The notes under the pieces were generated by a model that was given only the letters and a program-made list of their open reading frames with translations, was not told the origin of the DNA and searched no databases. A DNA stretch of 39,705 bases from contig MNCI01002118.1 in assembly GCA_015680685.1 (NCBI GenBank), positions 471,852 to 511,556 of the forward strand, written 5' to 3'. This document shows, one piece after another, positions 19,807 through 30,093 of the stretch. Source of the DNA: Gnetum montanum (taxonomy: Eukaryota > Streptophyta > Gnetopsida > Gnetales > Gnetaceae). How positions within the stretch are numbered: position 1 is the first letter of the stretch; the number at the start of each line of letters is the position of its first letter. Both the position numbers and the translations under genes were made by a program.

Positions 19807-20830
19807 TGATGAGTCATGAATTTGCTGGCTGTGATATCACTACCTTGATATCACAGCCGTGATATCGCAGGGGTTGTGATATCACTGCCGTGATATCCCA
19901 TGGGCCGCGATATCGTGGCCGTGATATCACATCAACCACGATATCATGTACGCAATATCACAGTCATGATATCACATCAGCTGCAATATCGTGGCCATGA
20001 TATCACATCAGCCACAATATAACGTATGTGATATCACAGCCGTGATATCACATCAGCCACGATATCGCGTACATGATATCATAATCCGTCACCAGTTCTA
20101 TAAATAAGAGGCGGCTCTCCCTTGTTTTGCATCTAGTTTTAGTCCCTTAGCGAAGCTCTAGCAGTTTTCCCCTTCTAGAGATAGAATATTTTCCAGTGTC
20201 TGCCCGCAGTGTGGTGATTGTAATTGTACAGCATCCTTATTCGAGTGTGACGTACTTGGACATGCACATGACCGAAAATAAAGATTGAGATTACTTCATC
20301 ATTGCAGCATTCACTTTGTTTATTTATTTATTTATTTATTATTTACTGCTTTTCTAATTAGTCTCTCTCACCCTTAAACTCACGTTAGAACCCGAAATGA
20401 GTACAACTTGATTACGAGCATTTAAGTGTGACTACTTGGTAACCCAGTAGTGTACCTAGGATCTGCGCTTGGTAATCCTAGTGGTAGTCGTGCATGAAGT
20501 CCAAGATGTGTACGGATAATCAAGGAATGGATGCTCATCACACTTAGGCTAGTTTAGATTCTCTCTTACCCTTTCTCTCTTAGCTTAGATAATATCACTT
20601 TCCATTGTCTTCAGGAGTAGCATTAGATTAGAAAACCAATCATACACCTCACTTTGGATGAAACCATACGTGACAAATATAATACTAGTCTAGGTGGAAA
20701 GACAGTGAACTGCGACCTGAGGTTAATTGTCTAGGTGCCACAACTAGTCCGTCTACGGAGTTCAACTGGATCGCACATGAAAACGCTCGTATTCGTATGG
20801 TTGAGTGTAGGGGTACCTCGCCACTCATCA
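19807..20830 (+). mobile_element. Solo LTR, GATATC-array subfamily, TSD TAAGT
   Basis: A 1024-bp LTR running from TGATGAGTCA to TACCTCGCCACTCATCA, flanked on both sides by TAAGT (19802-19806 and 20831-20835), the 5-bp duplication expected of LTR-element integration. No interior is present, so LTR-LTR recombination removed it. TATA box TATAAATA at 20099-20106. The R/U5 and the last ~40 bp match the gypsy LTRs at 8158 and 18751, while U3 is wholly different. Insertion into relic LTR copy B is clear because copy A runs uninterrupted across the site. Confidence 0.95.
19828..20090 (+). repeat. Long U3 array of GATATC-centred units
   Basis: About 17-20 GATATC or one-base-off words in 260 bp, arranged as units such as GTGATATCACATCAGCCACG. 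Several spacers repeat (CATCAGCC, CAGCCGTG). The array is about twice as long as the one in the LTR at 1-525 and shows many CG-to-TG/CA changes, as expected from deamination of methylated cytosines. Confidence 0.9.
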
Positions 20831-21770
20831 TAAGTGATGCAGATTGATTAGCATAGAATCTAGGTTTTTTTTAATGATTAATCGAGATGTATTTCAATTT
20901 TTTTTGCTTTAAATTTGATATCAATTTGTAGACCAAAAGCTAGAGAATACATATCTAATGGAAATTAAATGAAGCTTTGCAGATATGAGACAAAATGAAT
21001 GAAATCTTAGAGTAAATTGTTCTTCAACATATGAAATGAAAATGTACTTCTTAAGATGCCATCAATAACTTATAGATCTAATCAAATATGCTTTAGTATC
21101 AATGATAAACTAATAAATGATTGAGAATTGTAAAGATCTTTGAATACACAATGAAAATAAAAAAAATGATGATCAAAGCATTCAAATATATTATCAAATG
21201 AAAGCAATCTACTTCTTACTTCTTGAAAGATATGTGTTATTGACCCTCGATGATCTTTAAGCATTTTTGTAAGATGTGAAAGCTATGAGATTGAGGATAT
21301 TTTGAAAGATTAAGTATTGTAATTATGAGATTAATGTGAGAGGATTTGTAAGAGAGTTGAAAGATATTTTAAGAAATCTTGGCTTTAAAATGAAATGAAA
21401 GGAGCTTGACAATGGAAGATGCTTGTGAACTTGCTTGAAACCTTTAGTAATCGAAAATAGATGAAATCATATGGATTGATAAAGAAGTAAGAGAGGAGAA
21501 AGAACAAAATCAAATTACTCATGGTTGCTCACTCTTCATTACTCCAACTTATTTATTACATGTAGGCTTATGAGCTCTATTTATAGTTTGAGGAAGAGGC
21601 TTGAACCCTTCTTCACGTGAATCTTATCCCCTTCTTTATATGATTGGTTACCATGACTTCGCTTTTTTAAGGTTTACAATGGAGAATAACTATGACTTCT
21701 AACTATTTAGACATAAAACATGAGAAAAGAAAACAATGACAAAGTTTGGTAGTGAGCAAAAACTTAAAAG
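20831..21770 (-). mobile_element. Relic LTR copy B, piece 3 (5' part, minus orientation)
   Basis: Matches copy A 5960-6890. Contains the conserved minus-strand TATAAATA (plus 21578-21585). Similarity fades at about 21768, where copy A meets its polypurine tract. Confidence 0.75.
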
Positions 21771-24369
21771 CAATAACAATTAAGATGTTGATGATGACAA
21801 TGATGTCAAACATAAGTAACAAATCAAACCACACAATTAGCATTAGCATAAATTAAAACATATCATTAATGTCACCAAACTTTCTAAGACCTAATTAAAA
21901 TCTTTATTTATGTGACTATTGTGCCCATGGTTATGTTTTCAAGACATTCTAGAAGCCTTTTATATTAGGTCAATGCTTCCTTGCACTCATCTAATGCCTG
22001 AAATGATAGAAATGTTGGATGTTTTACAAAAACCATTAGCATGCAATGGAATAGAAAATTCAGTAGTTACATTAACAAAGATTAGATCAAGTACAAACAA
22101 GAAAAATGACATTGGAACAATTATTTTAAAAATATCAAAAAAGAAAGAGTTAAAATCAAACATCATTTGAAGGCATGCTCTTGGAAACTTAGGTGTCAAA
22201 TGCAAACTTCTTACCAAAACAAATCCATGGCTAAGAAAGACTCCTACTCTCTTAATAATAATATTTAACTCAAGCTCCTCTCCTTTTCCCAAATACTAAC
22301 TCTCTCAATGATTTAGGCTTTACGAGTGATGATTTGATATTCTTAGGATTATCTTAGATCATCAAAGATGAAACACAAACCCACACCCAACTTACATTAT
22401 ACTCATAGTAAACTAGTCATCCATGATACACTTAACTTAAATCCTATCCTTTTAGATGAATTTGCATCAATTTAATATAACCTTTTCATTCTATTTATTA
22501 ACAATCAACCAATGCCACACTAGATGATTCTTTCCTACCTACCAACCCTTAAAAAATAATAATAATAATTTAAAAAATTCAAAGTACATTAGATAAATAA
22601 CAAAAAAAGAGTCTAAAGAAAAATCCCAATAGTTTTAGAAATGCCTTTTCATGTTTTCATCCTCATAAATAATCTTCAAAAATATTATCTTTAGAATAAG
22701 AAAAGAATTAGGTCTTTCATTTGTTCAAAAGTGCCCTCATAAGTTTTCACTTCTTAGTAAAAGATTTCTTGTAAAGAAAAGTTGAATACCCTCTGTAAAG
22801 ACAAAAGAAAGCATTAGTCAAAAATAATAGACAAATAGCCATCAAAGTTGATAGCTTCATCATCCCATATCAACCTTGGCAGTAACCAAGATCACAAAAT
22901 CCAAGCAAATTTCTAGGGTTTCCTTGTTTCCATGGGGCATTATTTGCATTAAACTTATTGCTAAATTAAGAAGATTGAAGTTGGTTAACCTAGTTGCAAA
23001 TGAAATATATAAACTTTTAATAGAGAAATCTCAAAATCTATCATGGTAAGCCTTGGTTAGTTAATGTTGCATTTATATTATAGCTTATATTTTAAAATTT
23101 TTATTTGGATGTTGTCCAAATCACCACTGCTAGCCCCCAACTAGAACTACCCATTAAAAAACATACATGAAGGAAATACTTATACATAAGAAGAATTTGT
23201 AGAAATAAAAGAAATGTGAAACTTATGTTTCATCAATGAAGATTTAAAACCTTCTAGATTCAAAGAAAAAATTATCTTAGACTTAAAACACCTTAAATAA
23301 AAATGAAAGATAAAAATCTCTCTTCTAAGAAACTTAAAGGGAAAATGAAAAATAAAAATGTTAAAGAGCTCATAAAAACTTTAAAATTGGAAGATAAAAA
23401 AGGAAAAATGAAATATAAAAACCTCTTCATGCAAGGAACATGGAAGAGATAAACCTCTTTGCTAAAAACTAATTAAACTAAAATTTTTGTTAAATTGGAA
23501 TTAAACCTCAAACTTATTATTACTATAGAACATATTAAATCTTATTACTAAGCCAATAAACCTTGGTTAAGAATTTGTTTCATAGCTATATTTAATAAAT
23601 ATGAAAGGATCTTGTTTCCTACAAGGCTTTCATTTATTTGTGTTTTTTTAACAAGCAATGCTAATGGACAATGGGTAATGCTGGTTTGGGGTAGCATCCT
23701 TTGGGCAACATGTAGATGAAATATTTAGAAACAAGATAAAATGTAGACATAACCAGTCAATTCAAGCATGAATTACTTGCTTTGTAACTTGATAAAATAT
23801 CCATAGAATCTTATAGAGAATCATGAATTCAATTTTTATCCAAAACTTAGTGGATCTAAACTCCAACACACCAATTTGACCCAACTAATTTCCACATCAT
23901 TCACTTGTAAAAACAAGGTTTTCATGACATCCAAGTGAAATTCAATATCATGAGTTCATGACATCCAAGTGTAACAGAAGACATTTCAAATTTAATATCA
24001 TGAGTTCAAAGTACAACTTAGCCAATACTAAAAACTTAAACTCACCATCAAAATATACCTTATAACAGGTTACTTTTTTTATAATACAACCAAATCTGTT
24101 AAATCATATTGGTCATTCATATCATTTTCTTTAATAGTTTACTATTTGTACAAAGGTATCATTTGTAATAATGTAACTCATTTATACCATTTTATTTAGC
24201 AATCTATTCATTGCATAAAGGTATCATTTATACTATTGATTTTGCTAAAGTTTACTCTCTAGCCATGAACTTCCTTACATGGGAAGGAACTAAGATAAAA
24301 TAGAGACTTTTGCCCTCAAATTTACTTTTGTTATGAGCAAATTCTTTGTAAATGACATTTTTTTAGATA
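21771..24369. other. No recognisable gene; AT-rich
   Basis: Stops are frequent in all frames. The longest open stretches (21919-22170 plus, 21987-22292 minus) are antisense to one another and lack motifs. Small direct repeats such as CATGACATCCAAGTG (twice, about 23925-23975) are present. Probably decayed repeat DNA. Confidence 0.5.
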
Positions 24370-24419
24370 AGTTCTTTATAAATTGCTTGTGATGACTCTA
24401 ATGAATAGCCTAGTAAAAC

Positions 24420-24680
24420 AATGATGTGTTAGCATAGTAGTAAGACTCTTAATTTGGGAACTTTATGTTATGGGTTTAATTCTAGTGGGTAATGCTAAGT
24501 TATAAAGTTCTATGTAGAGTATATATCTTAGGGTATCCTAATGCTTCAATTATTTTGGGTTCCAACAAGTCCCCTTAATGAATAACCAAGTGGTAAGACT
24601 CTTGATTTGGTAATGCCAAGTTATGGGTTTGATTCTAATGGGTAATATTGAGTAATAAAGTTCTAATTTGACTATATGTC
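24420..24680 (+). repeat. Pair of tRNA-like (SINE-like) repeats
   Basis: Two related units (about 24420-24540 and 24575-24680) share TGGTAAGACTCTT-like and TTATGGGTTTGATTCTA-like blocks. These sit where the A box (TAACCAAGTGGTAAG, from 24583) and B box (GGTTTGATTCT, 24626-24636) of a tRNA-type RNA polymerase III promoter would be. No full cloverleaf can be drawn, so they are not tRNA genes. A tRNA-derived SINE pair is the best reading. Confidence 0.5.
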
Positions 24681-24746
24681 TTAGAGTAAACAAGATACTA
24701 ATATTTATAGAAAACATTCTCATCGACAACTACTCCACCACCTACA

Positions 24747-24770
24747 CCCCACCCCACACCCCACACCCCC
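24747..24770 (-). other. G-quadruplex motif
   Basis: On the minus strand there are four runs of 4-5 G separated by loops of 3, 3 and 1 bases (G5-TGT-G4-TGT-G4-T-G4). This fits the canonical intramolecular G4 rule. It stands alone in an AT-rich setting about 200 bp upstream of the LINE ORF1 remnant. Confidence 0.85.
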
Positions 24771-24966
24771 TAACTACCTATGCCACCACACCAATACACA
24801 TACACAAAGCACCACTTATGAAAAGGCTAGTTAGTATTAACATAAAATAAAAGTTATAACCATATATAAAAGAAAATTTTTTTGATCTCGAGGGCTTTTT
24901 ATAGAGTTATTATGGCAAAAATTTTATTCTATTTTATTTTGATGAGAAAGGATTTGAAAATGGAAA

Positions 24967-25620
24967 ATGCTATTGTCTCACACTATAGAGACTATAAAAA
25001 ATTTTGAAGCTTCTGATTTTGTTTTACCTAATGATTTATATGAGTGTCTATCAAAATATATCACTTCACAATACATATTTCTACATATTATTAGATTTAA
25101 TCACCTAAATGAGGATCTTACACCAGTGATTCAAGCTATCCTTGAATGTTATGGAATTAATGTTTTGTATACCCACAATTTTTTCAAATTGTTTTTGCTT
25201 ATCAAACTATTCAATTTTGAAATGATTGAGAAATTATTGGATTTTAAAGTTTTTATAGATCAGCATAATACTTTATTGCTAAAGAATGAAAAGTGGATTT
25301 TGATCTCTATTTTTTTTTATTTCTCTAAAATTCCTTACTAGATTGAATTATAAAATTTTCTTATTTTTCGAAGTGTTGAAAGTGAAATTGTTGTTAGCAT
25401 TAGTATAATCTTGAAGATAGAGTCAAAAACTTTACTATATGATGTGTAGCACACATGTTATTTTGTAAAGATTGATTTACGGTAGAGGAAAATAGAATTA
25501 AAACTCAAGGCCGATAATCAATGTTTTTTCCAAAAAAATTACATAATATAACTTGTAAGAACGTTGCAACTATTATCATCCTCAAGGACATGTTATTGGA
25601 ATTTATCTAATTCTCAATAA
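24967..25620 (+). pseudogene. LINE (L1-type) ORF1 remnant: DUF4283 and zinc knuckle
   Basis: The open frame 24967-25341 and its continuation through three stops contain LFLLIKLFNFEMIEKLL, then KWILISIFFYFSKIPY and SKTLLYDV...CYFVKIDLR. This is the order of the DUF4283 domain in plant L1 ORF1 proteins. A frameshifted CCHC knuckle follows near 25560-25605 (CNYYHPQGHVIGIY), where the second and last Cys have become Tyr. ORF1 proteins bind LINE RNA. An S/T-rich stretch (25821-26027) links it to ORF2. Confidence 0.6.
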
Positions 25621-26024
25621 AAAAAACTTGTTTATAAAGAAAAATAATAATAATTTTTAGAAAAGGCAAATAATTGTAGTTTTTACCAAGCACAAATGAA
25701 ATTTTCTTCAACAAGTTCTCAACCTTTTACTAATTTTTTAAAATCTAAAGGTACAAGTAAACTATCAACATCTAAAAAGAATTTCTATTTAGAAAAAAGA
25801 ATGCAAGTGAATGTTGCTTATTGCAACACAAAAAGAAGAGGCCTGCAAATACTAATTTCAATTTAATAATCTCAAACATATCTTCTTCTCTCTCTACTTC
25901 TAGTACTATTTCAAATGTTTTTTCATCAAATAATGCACTTTCACATATTAGTGACATGAATTATGAGACAAATGATGAGCTTGAAAAATCAAGGATAAGA
26001 GCCTCCTCCTCCACATCTAAATGT

Positions 26025-26324
26025 TAATTTTATCATGGAATGTTCAAGATCTTTCCAATCGCTCTCAAGCAAAGATTATCTAGAAGTATCTTTCAAACTA
26101 GCATTTATCTCCAGATTCTCTTTTCTTGCAAAAAATTAAGATTTTAATACATGATATTAGTTTTGTTAGTAAATGTATTTTTAAAAACTACATTATTTTT
26201 TTCTACTATTCATGAAGTTGATAAAAGAGATGTTGCTATTCTATGTAATATATATTGGACTAGAAAAGTTTTGAAAGCTAACTTTGATAACCTTAGAAGA
26301 GTTATTTGGATTAATTACTAGCTT
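26025..26324 (+). pseudogene. LINE ORF2, N-terminal endonuclease part
   Basis: Starts MLILSWNVQDLSNRSQAKII and continues SPDSLFLQKIK, the start of the apurinic-type endonuclease of plant L1 elements (LSWNVRGL, then PD...LQE.K). After a frame change it reads VAILCNIYWTRK and then NLRRVIWIN. The next expected segment (FG.CNIYAPNN...) is absent here but occurs in the same orientation at 30979. So the LINE is split at this point. Confidence 0.75.
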
Positions 26325-26407
26325 AGTTATATATTTATAATATATATCTATAAATTGGCCGATAGAATCTTATTAGTTTACAAGTAAAAAGTTCTTTGAG
26401 TAAAAAA

Positions 26408-26479
26408 TTTCATGACTTCTGGACGAAGAACAAGATTTAAAAACCCAAATTTTCATGCTTTCTGGACGAAGAACAAGAG
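26408..26479. repeat. 43-bp-period direct repeat
   Basis: TTTCATGACTTCTGGACGAA at 26408 recurs as TTTCATGCTTTCTGGACGAA at 26451, both followed by GAACAAGA. Confidence 0.85.
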
Positions 26480-26538
26480 TTCTGTACCTTATTTTTCCTA
26501 AGGATGGGTTTTCTGAAAAAAAATTTTCCATAAATTAG

Positions 26539-26610
26539 TGTATGCTCTCACCCTCAGCCGAATTTGTTGAGATTGTTGAGCATAAATTCGGCCGATAGTG
26601 AGAGCATACA
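26539..26610. repeat. Inverted repeat (hairpin) abutting the assembly gap
   Basis: Arms 26539-26565 and 26584-26610 pair at 24 of 27 positions (TGTATGCTCTCAC and CCGAATTT are perfect), with an 18-base loop containing part of a repeated TGTTGAG. The right arm ends exactly at the first N. It may be one end of a foldback or MITE element whose rest is in the gap. Confidence 0.85.
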
Positions 26611-26829
26611 NNNNNNNNNNNNNNNNNNNNNNNNNNNNNNNNNNNNNNNNNNNNNNNNNNNNNNNNNNNNNNNNNNNNNNNNNNNNNNNNNNNNNNNNNN
26701 NNNNNNNNNNNNNNNNNNNNNNNNNNNNNNNNNNNNNNNNNNNNNNNNNNNNNNNNNNNNNNNNNNNNNNNNNNNNNNNNNNNNNNNNNNNNNNNNNNNN
26801 NNNNNNNNNNNNNNNNNNNNNNNNNNNNN
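26611..26829. other. Assembly gap (219 N)
   Basis: Unresolved bases. The open frames that appear to cross it are artefacts of translating N. Confidence 1.
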
Positions 26830-27912
26830 TCAATACTCCTCACTCGAGATAGTGCCACAAATGTCCACAAATGTAAGACCTGTTTGGTCCTATAATGCTA
26901 CAAATGTAAGATACTCCTCACTCAGAAGGCATTACATAAATCAAAGAAGATTACAAATATACAATTAGAAAAAACAACAAACAAATAATGGAAACAACCT
27001 TAATATAATCAAGCACCAAGCTAAAAACACATTCTTCTATCTTACCAACTTGCTAAAATATCTTGACTTGTTAAAACATTTTAATGATTATATCTATTTT
27101 GCTGGACTTAGTTGAGATTGCAAATTGTGATTTTTGATTACAATTGTGTTGCAGGTTTTAAGGGTTGTTAATAGATTGGAAAGTGGGACTTTTACTGCTT
27201 TCCCAAGGAATAAAAAGGAAAAAGACTTTAGCATACTCAAAAACATTTAATCAAGTTTTAAAATGCTTAAAATTACAAATATTGATATATTTTAATGTAT
27301 TTTTAAAATGCATCTAGATTTTTTGCAGAGTCATATGAGTCTTCAAGAGAGTCTAGAATTTCTCCGATCTTTTAATCATTGATTTTTATTGATTTTTCAA
27401 GTTTAATATATTGTTTATTGCTAATTCTGATACCAACCAAAAAATTAAAATATCTATATTTGATTTTTTACTCTAACTAAGGTCTTTGATTTAAAAAAAA
27501 TGGAAAATGCGGCTACCAACATAAGTGGATATAACAGCTCTATTTTGCTAATTTTAACAATTTTAATCTGATTTTTACATTAATTTATTTAGATTTTTCC
27601 TATTGGATTTATAGAAAAGGTTGCTAATTTTACCGATCCAATACCATTTTTCAAAAAGTGACATGGTAAAGATATTTCTTCGTATCTTCTAGGCATTTCT
27701 ACGTCTCCTCCTATCGAGGCATCTCAGACCTGCTCTAGGCAAATACTCGAATTTACACATTCCCGGAATGAACTAAAATGTAAGAGAAATCCGCTGATTA
27801 TTCCTCGTGATAAAGCTGGAGGAGTCCATGACAACTGGAAAAGCATTTGAGTACAATATATTGACGGTCGAGAGATTGAAAGAAGATAATACAACTATTA
27901 GAAATTAGAGGT
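26830..27912. other. No gene seen; left flank of the SAUR gene
   Basis: AT-rich up to about 27640, with a short repeat (ATACTCCTCACTC at 26833 and 26910, ACAAATGTAAGA twice). From about 27640 GC rises towards the SAUR gene; this part would be its 3' flank. No motif was recognised. Confidence 0.5.
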
Positions 27913-28248
27913 TTAGAAGGACAGAATCACCAATGATAAGGATGACGATGAGGAGGAGGAGGTACTACAGGACGAAAGAAGTTGTAGGAGATTTTCGAAA
28001 CAGGCAGAGTTGCAGGCCAATCTGATGCCTCCATTGTTTGAGTACCCAAATTCGTCAACGCTTTGCTGCAACAGCTCGCAAAAAAGTGGGTGCTGAAGAT
28101 ACTTGATTTTCACCACATACCTCTGCACTTGATCTTGCCCTTGGGCTTGTACATAAATAGGCAAGTGCCCTTTGGGAACTCCTCGCTCTCGCTGTCTGCA
28201 TTTCTTGGCCTTGATAATCACATTCAAATGTAGTTTGCTCACCTTCAT
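27913..28248 (-). CDS. SAUR-family (small auxin up RNA) protein
   Basis: Single uninterrupted exon, 111 codons plus stop. The SAUR core is clear: VPKGHLPIYV at residues 24-33, RYVVKIKYLQHPLFCELL from about 43, DEFGY near 65-69 and GGIRLACNSACFENLL at 73-88, with a basic N-terminus and a Ser-rich tail (92-104). SAURs are short, intronless, auxin-induced plant proteins that typically promote cell expansion by inhibiting PP2C.D phosphatases. The start at 28248 (MKVSKLHLNV) is chosen because the upstream in-frame ATG at 28359 lies only about 30 bp from the TATA box, at or before the expected transcription start. It sits inside a segment that interrupts a LINE, so it may be a transposed copy. No disabling change is seen. 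Confidence 0.88.
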   Translation of the reverse strand: MKVSKLHLNVIIKAKKCRQRERGVPKGHLPIYVQAQGQDQVQRYVVKIKYLQHPLFCELLQQSVDEFGYSNNGGIRLACNSACFENLLQLLSSCSTSSSSSSSLSLVILSF

Positions 28249-28387
28249 CTTTGCCTTGCTTGTTGAATCTATGAAAAAAAAGGCCAACCCACATCCAGAT
28301 GGATAATCCCAGACCAAAACCAAAACAATGATAGGACTGCTGCTGATTAGTGCGAACATCGATGAAGCAAGAGTTGGACTGCTGATA

Positions 28388-28394
28388 TTATATA
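28388..28394 (-). promoter_or_regulatory. TATA box of the SAUR gene
   Basis: On the minus strand CTATATAATA lies 140 bp upstream of the chosen ATG, implying a 5' leader of about 110 bp. No perfect auxin-response element (TGTCTC) was noticed in the short stretch read upstream. Confidence 0.65.
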
Positions 28395-28752
28395 GAGCCT
28401 AGTAACAGCAGCGTGGGGCAAAAGATGCAGAATTGTAGATACTTTCACCGTCGTTGCAGTAGTGGCTGGAATCCATGACACGGAACGGAAGGAATAAGGC
28501 TAAAGCACCAAAATTAAAAATTGTTGCTATCCACTGTTGGAAGTTTTTTAAAACACGCAGGAAAGTACAATTTCTTTTATTAACCGCTTCCCGAGCTAAC
28601 ATTTATATCATTATCTAAGAGGTTTGCCTGATTAATGTCCCTTCATTTTTGTTTGTACCCTAGAATGGCAGTCCAGTTTCGTATAGAAGGAAATTCTAGG
28701 CAATTACAATGCAATTCACTTGCTCCATCACATCTTAAGGAGTTTAATCAAA

Positions 28753-29034
28753 TATGTGATACCTTGAGACATATGTATTAAAGGATATGCTTTGATATAT
28801 ATCACTTGTTGTAGCAAAGTCAAAGTATATAGGAGAAGATTACGTCGGGAAGGAGATAGATAATGGGTAAATTATTATTTAACCTTAATAAGTTATGTGA
28901 TACCTTGAGACATATGTATTAAAGGATATGCTTTGATATATATCACTTGTTGTAGCAAAGTCAAAGTATATAGGAGAAGATTACGTCGGGAAGGAGATAG
29001 ATAATGGGTAAATTATTATTTAACCTTAATAAGT
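28753..29034. repeat. Perfect 141-bp tandem duplication
   Basis: Units 28753-28893 and 28894-29034 appear identical by eye, both starting TATGTGATACCTTGAGACAT and ending CCTTAATAAGT. They lie between the SAUR gene and the dioxygenase fragment. Identity in such decayed surroundings means a very recent duplication or an assembly error. Confidence 0.95.
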
Positions 29035-29229
29035 TAGCATATGCACTAATTGTTATTTTTATTCTAAAATAAAAATGTAAATCAAATGAATTTTTAATAT
29101 AAAATTAAATAAGTGAAAAAGGAAATAATATAAAAATAATATTAATAATGAAGAACACCATATATATTATTTAATGTTTGAAATCTATCGATACGCAGAG
29201 CTCATTGCTCAGAGGCATCAAATTTCACG

Positions 29230-29495
29230 CGCTTTCCTAGCCATGCCTCCACAATTCCACCACAGATTCCATGGTTGCGGCAGCATCATGGACCTGCTCC
29301 ACAACACCATCCGAGAGTTCTACCTCTTCGACACCATGCCAGCGCAGAGGCGCGACTGCTCAAAGTGGCCGAATCAGCCACCCGAGTGGTGAAACGTGCT
29401 GCAGAAATACTGTGAAACCATGCATGCAGTGGCTGCGATTGGTTTCGCTGGCACTGGGATTGGAAGAGAATGATATTGTGAAGGCTTGCAAGAAA
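29230..29495 (+). pseudogene. 2-oxoglutarate/Fe(II) dioxygenase fragment (N-terminal domain)
   Basis: One frame reads MDLLHNTIREFYLF, MPAQRR and then WPNQPPEW (tgg at 29366), a stop, and NVLQKYCETMHAV. A second frame continues LRLVSLALGLEENDI. Together this is the DIOX_N pattern of plant 2-oxoglutarate-dependent dioxygenases (REFF..P...K, WP..PP.+R.V...Y, L.+.+S..LGLEE). One stop and one frameshift break it, and the Fe-binding core (HxD...H, RxS) is absent, so it is non-functional. The subfamily cannot be named. Confidence 0.55.
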
Positions 29496-29577
29496 CCCAC
29501 GCCCTTGGCTTGCTGCGCTTGGGCTCTGGCGCCGGCTGCAGGCTCATTTGTAGATCCTCATCTTCGTGATTTGCCAT
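29496..29577 (-). pseudogene. First-exon fragment of a UIM-type (ubiquitin-interacting motif) protein
   Basis: Minus strand from ATG 29577: MANHEDEDLQMSLQPAPEPK then RSKPR. This resembles the start of plant ubiquitin-interaction-motif proteins (E-D-x-D-L-Q-x-A-L, then PPEPKRSKPR). After about 29496 the frame runs into the antisense of the dioxygenase fragment, so two gene pieces are fused tail to tail. The 5' side (29578-29700) could be its leader. Family assignment is from memory of the motif and tentative. Confidence 0.4.
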
Positions 29578-29983
29578 GGCTGAAAAATTGGCAAATGAAT
29601 CCACAAAAGGGAATTCTAGAACACAAAGAAGAATCTTGAGCTTTACAACTCGCTCTTTGATGAATCCAAAAAATACAAAAAATAAAAACGCAACCAAAAA
29701 CAAAAGCGATGAGAGAAGCATCATTTCCTGATTTCCACTCCACTGAGGTTTGTGCGATTGAAGCAACCCTCTTTTCAGAAGTTTGGTACCCGAAATTTTT
29801 AATTGCAAAAAAACCCCGCACGCTCCAGAATCTTTGCTACAAAACATATCAGATCTTACCCACTGAAAAGTCCAACGTTCATGCGCTTTTGCCATTCAAC
29901 GCAGCAGCAGAAATGCTTTTACCATTTGGTGCATGAAGAAATTTTCCTCCACCTTTGATGCACTCCTTCAAAGCTTGTTGGAT

Positions 29984-30093
29984 CAACGAACCAAACAATT
30001 CTTAGCAAAAACTATGAAGAGGGTAGGCTGCGGCTCTGACAGATCTGCTGGCTCTAACAAATCGACGAACCAAACAATGCTTAGCAAAAACTG
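29984..30093. repeat. 31-bp direct repeat, 79 bp apart
   Basis: CAACGAACCAAACAATTCTT (29984) and CGACGAACCAAACAATGCTT (30063), each followed by AGCAAAAACT. The second copy lies exactly where methyltransferase similarity ends. Confidence 0.85.

Noticed and set aside
1-20830. The LTR at 1-525 and the solo LTR at 19807-20830 as a pair of one element
   Set aside because: They lie in opposite orientations, and the second has its own TSD.
21987-22292. 101-codon minus-strand frame
   Set aside because: Phe/Ile-rich product of AT-rich DNA, overlaps another open frame on the opposite strand, no motif.
24430-24640. Possible tRNA genes
   Set aside because: A- and B-box-like blocks exist but no acceptor or anticodon stem pairs; SINE-like at best.
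26498-26968. Four open frames on both strands crossing 26611-26829
   Set aside because: They exist only because N codons were translated as X.
29374-29895. Long minus-strand open frame (173 codons)
   Set aside because: A chimera of UIM-gene leader and first exon with antisense dioxygenase sequence; not one gene.
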